Below the pieces are notes generated by a model. The model did not search any database. It was not told the DNA's origin and saw only the letters and a list, made by a program, of their open reading frames with translations. Of a stretch of DNA of 13,687 nt, positions 1-7,018 are shown piece after piece. The first letter of the stretch is position 1; every line of letters starts with the position of its first letter. Source of the stretch: IMCC26256 sp037146835 (GTDB lineage: Bacteria; Actinomycetota; Acidimicrobiia; IMCC26256); the NCBI GenBank assembly GCA_037146835.1, contig JBAWWI010000058.1:1-13687 (forward strand), written 5' to 3'. Both the position numbers and the translations under genes were made by a program.

Positions 1-24
1 CGACTGAGGGCTCGACTGAGGACT
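1..24. repeat. 12-bp tandem duplication, two copies
   Basis: Positions 1-12 and 13-24 are the same 12-mer (CGACTGAGGGCT and CGACTGAGGACT) with one mismatch. It lies just downstream of the OB-fold gene stop, in sequence with no supportable gene: the minus strand of 1-76 has one open frame but no ATG, GTG or TTG start. It is one of several short tandem duplications next to gene ends in this window. Confidence 0.7.
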
Positions 25-76
25 GGCGCCTGAGCACTCGGCAGGTTGCTTGCAGAGGCCGAAGTTCAGAGAGCTC

Positions 77-445
77 TCAGGTTGCTGCTCCTCTAGGGAT
101 AATTCGGTAGACCGGGTTCATGAAGATCACCCGAGCATTCTGCCTAAAAGGCACGCCTTCGAGCATCAACCTCCGGCCGGTGTTGAGTCCGGGAATCGTG
201 CGACGCCCTAAGAAAACCGCTGTCACTGAGCCTCGGCCATCCTTAACTGTCACTTCAAGAGCGGATGAATTAGCCCTAGGCACGAGCCTGACAGATGAGA
301 TCTCGCCCGCGATGAAGACAGGCTCGCGCATCTTGATTTGATCGATCGGCACTGCTCGAGCGTCCTCCGACCACTCGGCTAGCGCTGCTCGATCAAGCTC
401 GTGAACTGGCTTGGTCAATTTAGTTAGGAATTTCTTCAGCGCCAT
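77..445 (-). CDS. OB-fold nucleic-acid-binding protein
   Basis: A 122-residue protein. Residues about 42-115 look like a single OB-fold: alternating short beta strands with VKDGRGSVTAVFLGRR near 67-82, then a GRRLMLEG segment (90-97), as in the tRNA-anticodon/RecG-like wedge OB family. Residues 1-35 are a basic, helical N-terminus. I place the start at the ATG at 445 because GGAGG (minus strand, 458-454) lies 8 nt upstream; a longer reading from a TTG at 460 would start on top of that ribosome-binding site. In many Actinobacteria a small OB-fold protein (Rv2694c in M. tuberculosis) sits beside the TrkA genes ceoB/ceoC, and the same divergent arrangement is seen here. The molecular role of this family is not established; binding of single-stranded nucleic acid is inferred from the fold. 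Confidence 0.85.
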   Translation of the reverse strand: MALKKFLTKLTKPVHELDRAALAEWSEDARAVPIDQIKMREPVFIAGEISSVRLVPRANSSALEVTVKDGRGSVTAVFLGRRTIPGLNTGRRLMLEGVPFRQNARVIFMNPVYRIIPRGAAT

Positions 446-453
446 GGCGAGTG

Positions 454-458
454 CCTCC
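454..458 (-). promoter_or_regulatory. Ribosome-binding site that fixes the OB-fold gene start
   Basis: On the minus strand GGAGG is followed by 8 nt and then ATG (445). This is a near-ideal Shine-Dalgarno and rules against the upstream TTG at 460. Confidence 0.8.
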
Positions 459-495
459 AAGCGTCACAATAACCGCAGGGCCAAATAGTTACCTG

Positions 496-525
496 CCCCA
501 AAGAAACGCCCCCCAAAGAAACGCC
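496..525. repeat. Perfect 15-bp tandem duplication in a divergent intergenic region
   Basis: CCCCAAAGAAACGCC occurs twice without mismatch (496-510, 511-525). It sits between the divergent OB-fold and trkA genes, about 50 bp from the OB-fold start and 65 bp from the proposed trkA start, so it could overlap promoter elements of either gene. No regulator binding can be assigned from the sequence alone. Confidence 0.85.
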
Positions 526-577
526 CCGGGTCAAGCAATCTAGAGCTTTGGGTCCTACGATGGGGGAGACCTTTACG

Positions 578-583
578 AGGGAG
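578..583 (+). promoter_or_regulatory. Ribosome-binding site supporting the TTG start of trkA
   Basis: AGGGAG lies 6 nt upstream of an in-frame TTG at 590. The Rossmann strand of TrkA proteins begins almost directly after the initiator (M-x-V-V-V-x-G-C-G-R), which agrees with this start. The upstream ATG at 560 and TTG at 548 would add 10-14 residues with no counterpart in the family. A possible -10 element (TACGAT, 556-561) lies between them, with no convincing -35. Confidence 0.55.
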
Positions 584-589
584 ATTGCT

Positions 590-1249
590 TTGCACGTCGT
601 TGTCGTCGGCTGTGGCCGAGTAGGTAGTGAGATAGCAGTGACGCTTGAGGCTCAAGGCCACAGCGTCTCAATTATCGATAAGCGTAAAGACGCGTTTCGT
701 CGTCTCTCGACCGCTTTTACCGGTGACCGCATTGTCGGTTTCGGTTTCGATCGAGACACACTCATCGAGGCAGGTATCACGGACGCCGGAGCGCTCGCCT
801 CTGTCACCTCCGGAGACAACTCAAACATCATGTCAGCGCGCGTTGCGCGCGAGACATTTGGTGTGCCGCAGGTCGTCGCAAGAATCTATGACCCAAGACG
901 AGCAGCAATTTACGAGCGCTTAGGGATCCCTACAGTCGCTACCGTTTCCTGGACGACAGAGCAGGTTGTACGACGACTAATCCCCACCACGCTCCCCATC
1001 GATTGGACCGATGCCTCTGGTGGTGTCCATCTAGTTGAGCGAACACTCCCGGGGCACTGGGCTGGAAGACGACTCTCCGGTATTGATGAGTCGGGGAGCT
1101 TTCAATTGAGCGCTGTTACGCGCCTTGGAACTGCTCAAGTTGCTCGCAACGATCTCGTTGGGCAGTCAGGCGACATTCTGCATCTGGTAGTCGCGACCGA
1201 TGCCTTGGATGAGCTCGAGAAGCGGCTCGCAAGCACTACTGACCACTAG
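590..1249 (+). CDS. trkA: TrkA-family K+ uptake regulator (RCK domain protein)
   Basis: A 219-residue cytoplasmic regulatory subunit of a Trk/Ktr-type potassium transporter; family members bind NAD(H) or other nucleotides and gate a membrane partner. Visible: the Rossmann motif GCGRVG at residues 7-12, acidic D30 at the end of strand 2, the family segment SGDNSN (74-79) and RIYDPRRAAIYERLG (98-112). This is a complete TrkA_N domain, followed by a TrkA_C domain from about 140 to 215. Length matches actinobacterial CeoB (around 220). The start is taken as TTG 590 from its ribosome-binding site. Only one TrkA gene is present; in mycobacteria a second (ceoC) follows directly, whereas here a lipoprotein gene follows after 91 nt. 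No TrkH/KtrB-like channel gene is in the window, so the partner is unknown. Confidence 0.88.
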   Translation: MHVVVVGCGRVGSEIAVTLEAQGHSVSIIDKRKDAFRRLSTAFTGDRIVGFGFDRDTLIEAGITDAGALASVTSGDNSNIMSARVARETFGVPQVVARIYDPRRAAIYERLGIPTVATVSWTTEQVVRRLIPTTLPIDWTDASGGVHLVERTLPGHWAGRRLSGIDESGSFQLSAVTRLGTAQVARNDLVGQSGDILHLVVATDALDELEKRLASTTDH

Positions 1250-1283
1250 ACCCGGCCAACAGACCCGACCACTAGACCCGACC
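1241..1283. repeat. 17-bp direct repeat spanning the trkA stop codon
   Basis: GACCACTAGACCCGGCC (1241-1257), which includes the trkA TAG stop, is repeated as GACCACTAGACCCGACC (1267-1283), with 16 of 17 bases identical and an offset of 26 bp. The second copy is intergenic, so it looks like a local duplication of the gene end. Confidence 0.75.
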
Positions 1284-1340
1284 GTCAAGATTCGCGCATC
1301 GCGCCACCATCTCTACCTGTTCGCGTGGCATCGTTGCGCA

Positions 1341-2009
1341 ATGCAATCCAACCCGCGAGCCTCAGTTCAAGGACAGCGACACCTAGACCTCTCGAGGGTC
1401 CTGATCCCAACAACATTGTTTCTCTGCACCGCACTGATCGCAGCCTGCGGCTCAGATGGCAAGACCGCCACCAATAACCCAGAGAAGACACCACAGGCCG
1501 AGAAGGTTCAGTTCGCTGCGGGAGAGGTGAAGGTGGTGCGTGCTGGTAAGGCCGGCGAAGCCAACCAGAGCGACGTAGATGCATTGGTCACGGCGGCTGC
1601 AAATTACGTGCGCCAAGCCTCTGTCATTCCAATGCACGGTAAGTCGCTAAAGATCTCTGACCTGCTTACCTCCGCTGCACGACCAAATGCAGTCGGCGAA
1701 GCAAGTGATGCACTCACCGATGTAGGGGTCTCTCCTGTCACAGACTCCGTGGAGATCAGTAGCGCTCCATTGCCCATCACGATTCTTACCGACAACACCG
1801 GGGTACCTGCACTTGCAACCGTCTCAATTGACCTCACCATCAGCACCAAAACAAAGACTGGTGCAGTAAAGATCCATCGGGTCGGCGAACTCGCGTTTGT
1901 TCACGAAGGAGACGCCTGGTTAATTGACGGATGGCGGCTAACTGTCAATCGGGATGGCAAAGGCATTGCTTCAGCGCCCAAAACATCCTCCTCAACAAAG
2001 GCCCCGTGA
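1341..2009 (+). CDS. Putative lipoprotein coupled to an LCP protein
   Basis: A 222-residue predicted lipoprotein. With the ATG at 1341 the N-terminus is a short polar region, a hydrophobic stretch (about 20-35) and the lipobox L-I-A-A-C with Cys36 as the lipidated residue, then a Ser/Thr/Asn-rich linker. Earlier in-frame starts would put more than 40 extra residues before the signal peptide. The start has no clear ribosome-binding site. The rest is a soluble domain ending in a beta-rich segment (GELAFVHEGDAWLIDGWRLTV) that resembles the last strands of NTF2-like or Mce-associated folds; I do not recognise a named family. The stop overlaps the next gene's start (TGATG), implying co-translation with the LCP enzyme and a probable cell-envelope role. 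Function is otherwise unknown. Confidence 0.75.
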   Translation: MQSNPRASVQGQRHLDLSRVLIPTTLFLCTALIAACGSDGKTATNNPEKTPQAEKVQFAAGEVKVVRAGKAGEANQSDVDALVTAAANYVRQASVIPMHGKSLKISDLLTSAARPNAVGEASDALTDVGVSPVTDSVEISSAPLPITILTDNTGVPALATVSIDLTISTKTKTGAVKIHRVGELAFVHEGDAWLIDGWRLTVNRDGKGIASAPKTSSSTKAP

Positions 2010-2956
2010 TGCTGACTACAGGAACATCATTTAGACGTGTCATCAAGGTGTCGTTTACCGCCTTAGCGGCAGCCCTGTTAGCAATTGCGATGGGCACCGC
2101 AGGGCTCGCTGCATGGTGGTTGAAGACTGGACGCATGCCAATTGCCTCAGGGGCGACGTACGTGACAGTTACCAAAACCGCGAGTGCAGACACGACCTCG
2201 GTTCCGGGGATTGCTCCAATATTTGTCTTAGTAGTTGGTAGCGACGCTCGTAGTGGAGAGACCGTGGCTCGCGGTGATGCGATTCACCTTGTTGGAGTAA
2301 ATCCACAGAGCGGTCAAGCCACAATGCTAGATATTCCGCGTGACACTGGTGCTCAGATTCCAGGCCATGGTACCGACAAGATCAACGCAGCAATGTCAGC
2401 TGGTGGCCCGCAACTGCTCGCGGATACCGTAGGAAATCTCGTAGGGGTAAAAGTCTCGTTTGTAATTACAACCGACTTTGATGGATTCATAGGAATGGTC
2501 AATGACCTCGGCGGCGTAGACGTCAACGTGATCTCCCGCAACGTCGATCGCGAGTACAGCGGTGCCAATTTCGAGGTCGGCAAGACTCACATGAACGGCA
2601 CGCAGGCACTTGCCTTCAGTCGCAACCGACACGGATTTCCATCAGGCGACCTAAAGCGAAGCGAGAACCAGGGCTACTTCATTCTTCAAACTCTCGGCCA
2701 GTTACGCGCGAATAATCCTGGACCAACCGCAACTCTCGGGCTTCTCGGCAACCTTGGTAGGCATGCGCACCTAGTAAATATGGGGTGGGCCGATGCGTAC
2801 AGACTCGGGCGCTTAGGCCTCTCCTTAGACCCACAGAATGTGCGCAACCTTGTGATACCCGTTGGCTCTGGGGTTGGCTCTCGCCTTGCGCTGCTTGGTA
2901 ACGCACGCGATCTCTTCAATGATTTTGCAGATGACGCGGTGTTGCAGCGCCACTAG
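2009..2956 (+). CDS. LytR-CpsA-Psr (LCP) family cell-wall glycopolymer ligase
   Basis: A 315-residue membrane-anchored protein. Residues about 11-38 form one transmembrane helix; the LCP domain follows outside the membrane from about 70 to 228. Family landmarks: VGSDAR (D79), R88 and D90, LDIPRD (108-112), KINAA (124-128) with the following GG, and AFSRNRHGFPSGDLKRSENQ (202-221) holding the conserved Arg, Asp and Gln residues. LCP enzymes transfer lipid-linked polymers (teichoic acid, arabinogalactan or capsule) onto peptidoglycan. The start is ATG 2009, sharing one base with the upstream stop (TGATG); GTG 2006 would give a 4-nt GTGA overlap and cannot be excluded. The protein lacks the C-terminal LytR_C domain of longer actinobacterial LCPs. 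Confidence 0.9.
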   Translation: MLTTGTSFRRVIKVSFTALAAALLAIAMGTAGLAAWWLKTGRMPIASGATYVTVTKTASADTTSVPGIAPIFVLVVGSDARSGETVARGDAIHLVGVNPQSGQATMLDIPRDTGAQIPGHGTDKINAAMSAGGPQLLADTVGNLVGVKVSFVITTDFDGFIGMVNDLGGVDVNVISRNVDREYSGANFEVGKTHMNGTQALAFSRNRHGFPSGDLKRSENQGYFILQTLGQLRANNPGPTATLGLLGNLGRHAHLVNMGWADAYRLGRLGLSLDPQNVRNLVIPVGSGVGSRLALLGNARDLFNDFADDAVLQRH

Positions 2957-3018
2957 CTCAGAGCGCATCGCCTCACTGCGTTATTGAGGTCTGTTACATA
3001 ATTGTCACGGTCTCTAGG

Positions 3019-3024
3019 TACCCT
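3019..3024 (+). promoter_or_regulatory. Candidate -10 element for a leaderless helicase mRNA
   Basis: TACCCT fits the TANNNT pattern of actinobacterial -10 elements and ends 6 nt before the GTG start of the helicase, the spacing expected if transcription begins at the start codon. There is no Shine-Dalgarno at a usable distance. The -35 is not clear (GTTACA at 2993-2998 would give a long 20-nt spacer). Confidence 0.35.
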
Positions 3025-3030
3025 CACAGG

Positions 3031-5325
3031 GTGAATCCAGACCAGAGAGATGCAGGCAGCACCCTTGATGCCCTCTCGCGCGATCCGGAGTTTGAGGGGA
3101 GGCTTGTATTCGATGAAGAGATCCCCGAGCGAGCGGCTAGCTACGGATCCCTCTCCGCCCCGCTTTCGCCTGCACTAAGCGAGCGAGTAGCTGAGAGGAA
3201 GCTAGATAGTTTCTGGAGCCACCAGGCCTCGGCTATTGATTCGCTCCGATCTAAACAACACACTGTCATTGCAACCGGTACCGCGTCTGGCAAGAGCCTC
3301 TGTTATCAACTGCCCATACTCGACTCGATAATCAATACCTCTACCTCTACCTCTCTCCTGCTGTTCCCTACAAAGGCTCTCGCTCAAGACCAACTACGTT
3401 CAATGCGCTCGTGGCTGCTCCCGGGTGTGAAGGCAGTTACATACGACGGAGATACTCCACAAGAAGACCGCACGTGGGCTCGCCGTAATGCCAATGTCGT
3501 TCTGACCAATCCAGAGATGCTTCACATGGGGATTCTCCCATCGCATGCGCGTTGGGCGACCTTCCTCATGCGCCTTGATTACGTCGTGATAGACGAGTTG
3601 CACGCTCTACGTGGAATCTTCGGAGGGCATGTATCTCAAGTGCTTCGCCGTCTGCGCCGAATCTGTGAGCATTACGGATCCTCCCCAACATTCTGTTTTA
3701 CTAGCGCAACTATCGGCAATCCTGCAGAGCTAGCAAGCACACTTATCGGTGCTCCGGTGAGCGCCATTACCGATGATGGATCCCCAGCGAGCGCGAGGCG
3801 TTTTGCCTTGTGGCAACGGCCATTAATTGATGATGCTCTCGGCAAGCGATCCTCTGCCAACTCCGAGACCGCTGCGCTCCTAACTGCATTCGTGCGCGAT
3901 GGGCACCCAACGCTTGCTTTTACCCGCAGCAGGCGCGGGGCAGAGTTAGTCGCCGACCAGACCCGTCGCACTCTAGAAATAGTTGCACCAACCCTCGCTG
4001 ATCGTGTCGCTGCATACCGTGCCGGCTATCGCTCAGACGAACGGCGCGAGATCGAGTCAGCTCTAAACGATGGCCGACTTATTGGAGTAGCGGCTACGAA
4101 TGCACTCGAGCTCGGGATTGATGTGGGGGGTCTTGATGCAGTCGTCATCAACGGTTTCCCTGGAACCATCGCATCGCTGCGCCAGCAATCTGGGCGCGCT
4201 GGTAGGTCCGGTCAACGCTGCTGCTCAGTACTTGTGGCCGGCGACGATCAGTTAGATCAGTGGTACGCAACACATCCAGAGCAATTACTTGATCGCTCCC
4301 CCGAGGCCGCGGTGATCAACCCGAACAATCCATTCGTGCTCAGGCCGCACATCGCATGTGCAGCGCACGAGTTGCCGCTCTCCCCAGATGACGAGAAGTG
4401 GTTTGGAGCGGAGATTGATGAGGCCGTTCGCGAGCTTGTAATTGCCGATCTCCTAAAACCACGTAAAGGACTCATGTACTGGGCTGGGCAGTCGCCACCA
4501 GCGCCTGCAATTGGGCTTCGCAGTGGCGCTACCGAGGAGTTCTCTCTACTGGACGCTTACGGTGGATCAACTCGATTGATCGGCACTGTCGATGGAGCGC
4601 GTGTCCACAGCGTGGCCCACGTCGGCGCGATCTATCTACATCAGGGTCGCCAGTGGCAGGTAGAGAGCCTCGACCTTAAGGACCATGTCGCTTGGATGGT
4701 CGATGCCGATGAGCTTGACGAGTACACGATCGCGCGCGAAGAGACCGACATAACCATTATTGAGACCGACCAATCTCTCGCGTGCGGATTTGGTACAGCG
4801 CATATCGGGCGAGTTGAGGTGACCAACCAAGTAGTTGCATATCAGCGCCGGAGGGTAGGCAGCGGAGAGTCATTAGGCACTGTTGCTCTCGATGTACCAG
4901 CGCGCTTGTTAGATACGCGTGCTTGTTGGTACACGATTGACCTAGAGAAGCTCGTGCGTGCAGGGGTAGACCCGTCCCGAATTACCGGCGCAGTCCATGC
5001 TGCTGAGCATGGGCTCATTGGCCTACTTCCACTCTTCACAATCTGCGACCGCTGGGATGTAGGCGGAGTATCTATGGCGATGCATCCGCAGACAGGCGAC
5101 CCGACAATCTTCGTCTACGACGGTTACTCAGGCGGGGCAGGTATTGCTGAGTTGGCATACGCCGATGTCGCGCGCCACGTCAGCGAAACACTCTCTCTAC
5201 TCGAGTCATGCCCATGCGATGAGGGTTGTCCCTCCTGTGTCCAGTCTCCAAAATGCGGGAACTGGAACGAGTATCTAGACAAGGGCGCAGCGATTCTGCT
5301 TCTTAGACTTCTTAGCCCTAAATAG
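3031..5325 (+). CDS. DExH-box helicase of the helicase/secretion neighbourhood (YprA/MrfA-like)
   Basis: A 764-residue superfamily 2 helicase. In order: a Q-motif-like SHQ (63-65), Walker A ATGTASGKS (81-89), DELH box (188-191), SATI (225-228), a helicase C domain with the arginine-finger motif QQSGRAGRSG (385-394), and a C-terminal region ending in a cysteine cluster C-x-C-x3-C-x2-C-x5-C (C727, 729, 733, 736, 742). That arrangement is typical of the YprA/MrfA group, whose Bacillus member is a zinc-binding DNA-repair helicase. In Actinobacteria a helicase of this type is consistently next to the tad operon, giving the TIGRFAM name 'helicase/secretion neighbourhood DEAH-box helicase'; why the two travel together is not known. 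Start is GTG 3031. Its stop lies 3 nt from the stop of the convergent tad operon. An in-frame hexanucleotide repeat (3336-3353) encodes Thr-Ser three times. Confidence 0.92.
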   Translation: MNPDQRDAGSTLDALSRDPEFEGRLVFDEEIPERAASYGSLSAPLSPALSERVAERKLDSFWSHQASAIDSLRSKQHTVIATGTASGKSLCYQLPILDSIINTSTSTSLLLFPTKALAQDQLRSMRSWLLPGVKAVTYDGDTPQEDRTWARRNANVVLTNPEMLHMGILPSHARWATFLMRLDYVVIDELHALRGIFGGHVSQVLRRLRRICEHYGSSPTFCFTSATIGNPAELASTLIGAPVSAITDDGSPASARRFALWQRPLIDDALGKRSSANSETAALLTAFVRDGHPTLAFTRSRRGAELVADQTRRTLEIVAPTLADRVAAYRAGYRSDERREIESALNDGRLIGVAATNALELGIDVGGLDAVVINGFPGTIASLRQQSGRAGRSGQRCCSVLVAGDDQLDQWYATHPEQLLDRSPEAAVINPNNPFVLRPHIACAAHELPLSPDDEKWFGAEIDEAVRELVIADLLKPRKGLMYWAGQSPPAPAIGLRSGATEEFSLLDAYGGSTRLIGTVDGARVHSVAHVGAIYLHQGRQWQVESLDLKDHVAWMVDADELDEYTIAREETDITIIETDQSLACGFGTAHIGRVEVTNQVVAYQRRRVGSGESLGTVALDVPARLLDTRACWYTIDLEKLVRAGVDPSRITGAVHAAEHGLIGLLPLFTICDRWDVGGVSMAMHPQTGDPTIFVYDGYSGGAGIAELAYADVARHVSETLSLLESCPCDEGCPSCVQSPKCGNWNEYLDKGAAILLLRLLSPK
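3336..3353 (+). repeat. In-frame hexanucleotide repeat (TACCTC x3) in the helicase gene
   Basis: Three perfect copies of TACCTC encode the Thr-Ser-Thr-Ser-Thr-Ser run at about residues 103-108, just after Walker A and before the next beta strand. Because the unit is 6 bp, copy-number changes would not shift the frame. Confidence 0.8.
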
Positions 5326-5328
5326 CGA

Positions 5329-5667
5329 TCACCACTCAAGCAACGCTGCGCTAGTTCCCTGAGACCCTGACCACTCGATAGTCGCGGAGATGCGCTCTCC
5401 AACCTCAACAAGGCGAAGAACCCGGGCTCCATTGCGCAGCGCAATCTCGCGAGACCTGCGCTCAGCATCCCCCTGGGAGTATCCACTTACGCGATCACTA
5501 GCCATAGCTGCAACAACTAATTCAGAGACAGTCTCCGCGTGGGCACGCTCAACTGCAATCCTCCCAGCGCTGCCCGCTGCGATAGACGCCGCCGCTCCAA
5601 TAGCCACTGCAACGATTAGCAGGACGGCGGCACTACCCGTCTCGCGTCTAACTCCAGAATCTTTCAT
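5329..5667 (-). CDS. TadE-like minor pilin, helicase/secretion neighbourhood type (Rv3654c-like)
   Basis: A 112-residue protein encoded last in the tad operon. It has a short polar N-terminus ending in TG (10-11), then a hydrophobic helix of roughly 20 residues beginning SAAVLLIVAVAIG. This is a class III (prepilin-type) signal arrangement with cleavage expected after G11, but the usual Glu at +5 of the mature protein is absent (Leu instead). That departure fits the actinobacterial Rv3654c-type TadE-like family. The ATG overlaps the tadE stop by 4 nt (ATGA), implying coupling. Likely a minor pilin or assembly pseudopilin of the Flp pilus; the exact role is unproven. Its stop lies 3 nt from the helicase stop on the other strand, leaving no room for a dedicated terminator. 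Confidence 0.8.
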   Translation of the reverse strand: MKDSGVRRETGSAAVLLIVAVAIGAAASIAAGSAGRIAVERAHAETVSELVVAAMASDRVSGYSQGDAERRSREIALRNGARVLRLVEVGERISATIEWSGSQGTSAALLEW

Positions 5668-6101
5668 CTCTCGACGCGCACAACTGCGCGCGCCCGCATC
5701 ATCGGGTCTGGGAGCAGCGGCCCCACTACTGGGATATCAGTATGGACCTTTACACGTAACACCACAGATATGGCACCCCCTATCTTTGGGCGCCTCCCTA
5801 ACTCAAGATCAACACCTGGGAGTGCCCTCCGCGCCGCCTCCAATATGGTTGGTTCATCTGGTGAGAGCGCCGCGGCCCGAGCCGCTTCATGCACTGCCTG
5901 CTCTAGAAGTAAACGTGTGCGCACGACAGATACAACCTGAAGGGTGCAGAGCAGGACAATAATTACTAGAGGTAAGACGAGTACAAACTCGACAGTTGAT
6001 TGACCAGTTTGCCCAAGACTCCGCGCCATGCTTCGGCGCGTCTCTCGGGATTCTCTATCAACCAATTTCCCTGAAGGGCTCGGGTCCACGGACTCAAACA
6101 T
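5664..6101 (-). CDS. tadE: TadE-family minor pilin
   Basis: A 145-residue pseudopilin-like protein. After a polar leader the sequence SLGQTGQSTVEFVLVLPLV gives a canonical class III signal: cleavage after G33 leaves Glu at +5 (E38), followed by a transmembrane helix (about 37-60). The mature part is a small extracytoplasmic domain, as in TadE proteins, which with TadF/TadG form minor components required for Flp pilus assembly. Start at ATG 6101, 2 nt after the pilin stop, with AGGA 6 nt upstream inside the end of the pilin gene. An internal ATG (MARS, residue 25) has no ribosome-binding site. It is coupled to the next gene by an ATGA overlap. Confidence 0.87.
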   Translation of the reverse strand: MFESVDPSPSGKLVDRESRETRRSMARSLGQTGQSTVEFVLVLPLVIIVLLCTLQVVSVVRTRLLLEQAVHEAARAAALSPDEPTILEAARRALPGVDLELGRRPKIGGAISVVLRVKVHTDIPVVGPLLPDPMMRARAVVRVER

Positions 6102-6103
6102 GC

Positions 6104-6295
6104 TTATCCTGGGATCAAACGGCCGACGACCATGTCAAAGAGTTTTGTTATACCGCCGCTCTTTGATGCCCACGTAAGTAGCAGGGTTGCGATTGCAGCA
6201 GAACCAAGTATCACAAGTGCATACTCTGCTGTTGTCTGCCCTGCCTCGTCTGCCTCACTCTTCACACGCTCTACAAATTTCCGGATTGAATGCAC
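6104..6295 (-). CDS. flp: Flp-type major pilin (actinobacterial DUF4244-like)
   Basis: A 63-residue prepilin. The leader (1-19) is basic and ends in Gly; predicted cleavage DEAG|QTTAEYALVILG leaves Glu at +5 (E24) and Tyr at +6, the Flp signature, followed by one hydrophobic helix (about 25-43) that forms the pilus core and a short tail. It resembles the DUF4244 proteins (Rv3656c in M. tuberculosis) found at this operon position. The start is GTG 6295, with a full AGGAGG 5 nt upstream, the strongest ribosome-binding site seen in the operon, as expected for the most abundant product. It is separated from tadC by 65 nt, the widest gap in the operon. Confidence 0.9.
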   Translation of the reverse strand: MHSIRKFVERVKSEADEAGQTTAEYALVILGSAAIATLLLTWASKSGGITKLFDMVVGRLIPG

Positions 6296-6300
6296 GGCTA

Positions 6301-6306
6301 CCTCCT
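6301..6306 (-). promoter_or_regulatory. Strong ribosome-binding site of the pilin gene
   Basis: AGGAGG on the minus strand followed by a 5-nt spacer and the GTG start at 6295. It stands out because the other tad genes rely on overlapping stop/start codons with weak or no Shine-Dalgarno sequence. I see no clear promoter or terminator in the 65-nt gap. Confidence 0.75.
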
Positions 6307-6360
6307 GGTAGTCGGTGGGCTTAATTCGGGTCGGCGCATGGCCAACGCAGTAAGGCGCGG

Positions 6361-7017
6361 TCAGTGACCGGCGAGCGCACCGAGTACAACTGGTGCGAGA
6401 GTGAGCAGCCCAAAGGCCGGAAGTATCGTAAAAACAAGCGGGAACAGGAGGCGAATCGGCACTGCCCGGGCACGTGCCTCTGCTTTTTGGCGAGTAGCAA
6501 TGCGAGATGATTCAGCTAGGCGCTGGAGTGCGCTCCGGATAGGCGCTCCACTTCGCGCTGAGGCGGCGAGAGTTGCGCAGAGTGCCATCAGGTCCCGATG
6601 TGGCGGGGGCGAGTCACAAGCAGAGGCGAAAGTTATTCCCCTATCGCTCGCAGAGGCTAGATCGGCACACCAGGCGGAGACCGTTGGCGGCGCCCATTTC
6701 GTGACAGCTGCAACAGAGCCAGTCGGCGTGCATCCCGATGCGGCAGCGAGTGCAAGCAGATCAATAAGCACTGGTATGTCGCGCGACACAGCATTATCCA
6801 TGGTGCGGCTCGCGCGCCTTCTTGCTGGCACCCCAAGAACTCGAATGAACGCTACGGACTCGATACTTCGATTGCGACGAGAGGATTTCTTCTTCTCCAT
6901 TATTTGAGCCCGAGATCTCGCTGCAGACTTATTGGCTCGGATAAAGATAGGCACTGCGATTAAAGCGCCCCATCCACATCCGATGAGCAGCCCTAAGTGT
7001 GACTCAAAGTTCGACAT
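6361..7017 (-). CDS. tadC: TadC-like inner-membrane platform protein (T2SSF family)
   Basis: A 218-residue membrane protein. Layout: an N-terminal hydrophobic segment (about 7-25, LGLLIGCGWGALIAVPIFI), a basic linker, a type II secretion F-like cytoplasmic helical domain (roughly 60-190) and a C-terminal transmembrane pair (IRLLFPLVFTILPAFGLLTLAPVVLGAL). TadC pairs with TadB to form the platform on which TadA acts. The start is ATG 7017 (MSNFE), one base after the tadB stop (TGA-G-ATG). A longer reading from 7068 would overlap tadB by about 50 nt and adds no membrane or family feature. Confidence 0.85.
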   Translation of the reverse strand: MSNFESHLGLLIGCGWGALIAVPIFIRANKSAARSRAQIMEKKKSSRRNRSIESVAFIRVLGVPARRRASRTMDNAVSRDIPVLIDLLALAAASGCTPTGSVAAVTKWAPPTVSAWCADLASASDRGITFASACDSPPPHRDLMALCATLAASARSGAPIRSALQRLAESSRIATRQKAEARARAVPIRLLFPLVFTILPAFGLLTLAPVVLGALAGH

Positions 7018-7018
7018 C

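Noticed and set aside
446..460. Longer OB-fold protein from TTG at 460
   Set aside because: The extra codons overlap a well-placed GGAGG for the ATG at 445.
5390..5962. 190-codon plus-strand open frame opposite the TadE-type genes
   Set aside because: Antisense to two genes with clear prepilin signals and coupled ATGA overlap; the composition is that of a shadow frame.
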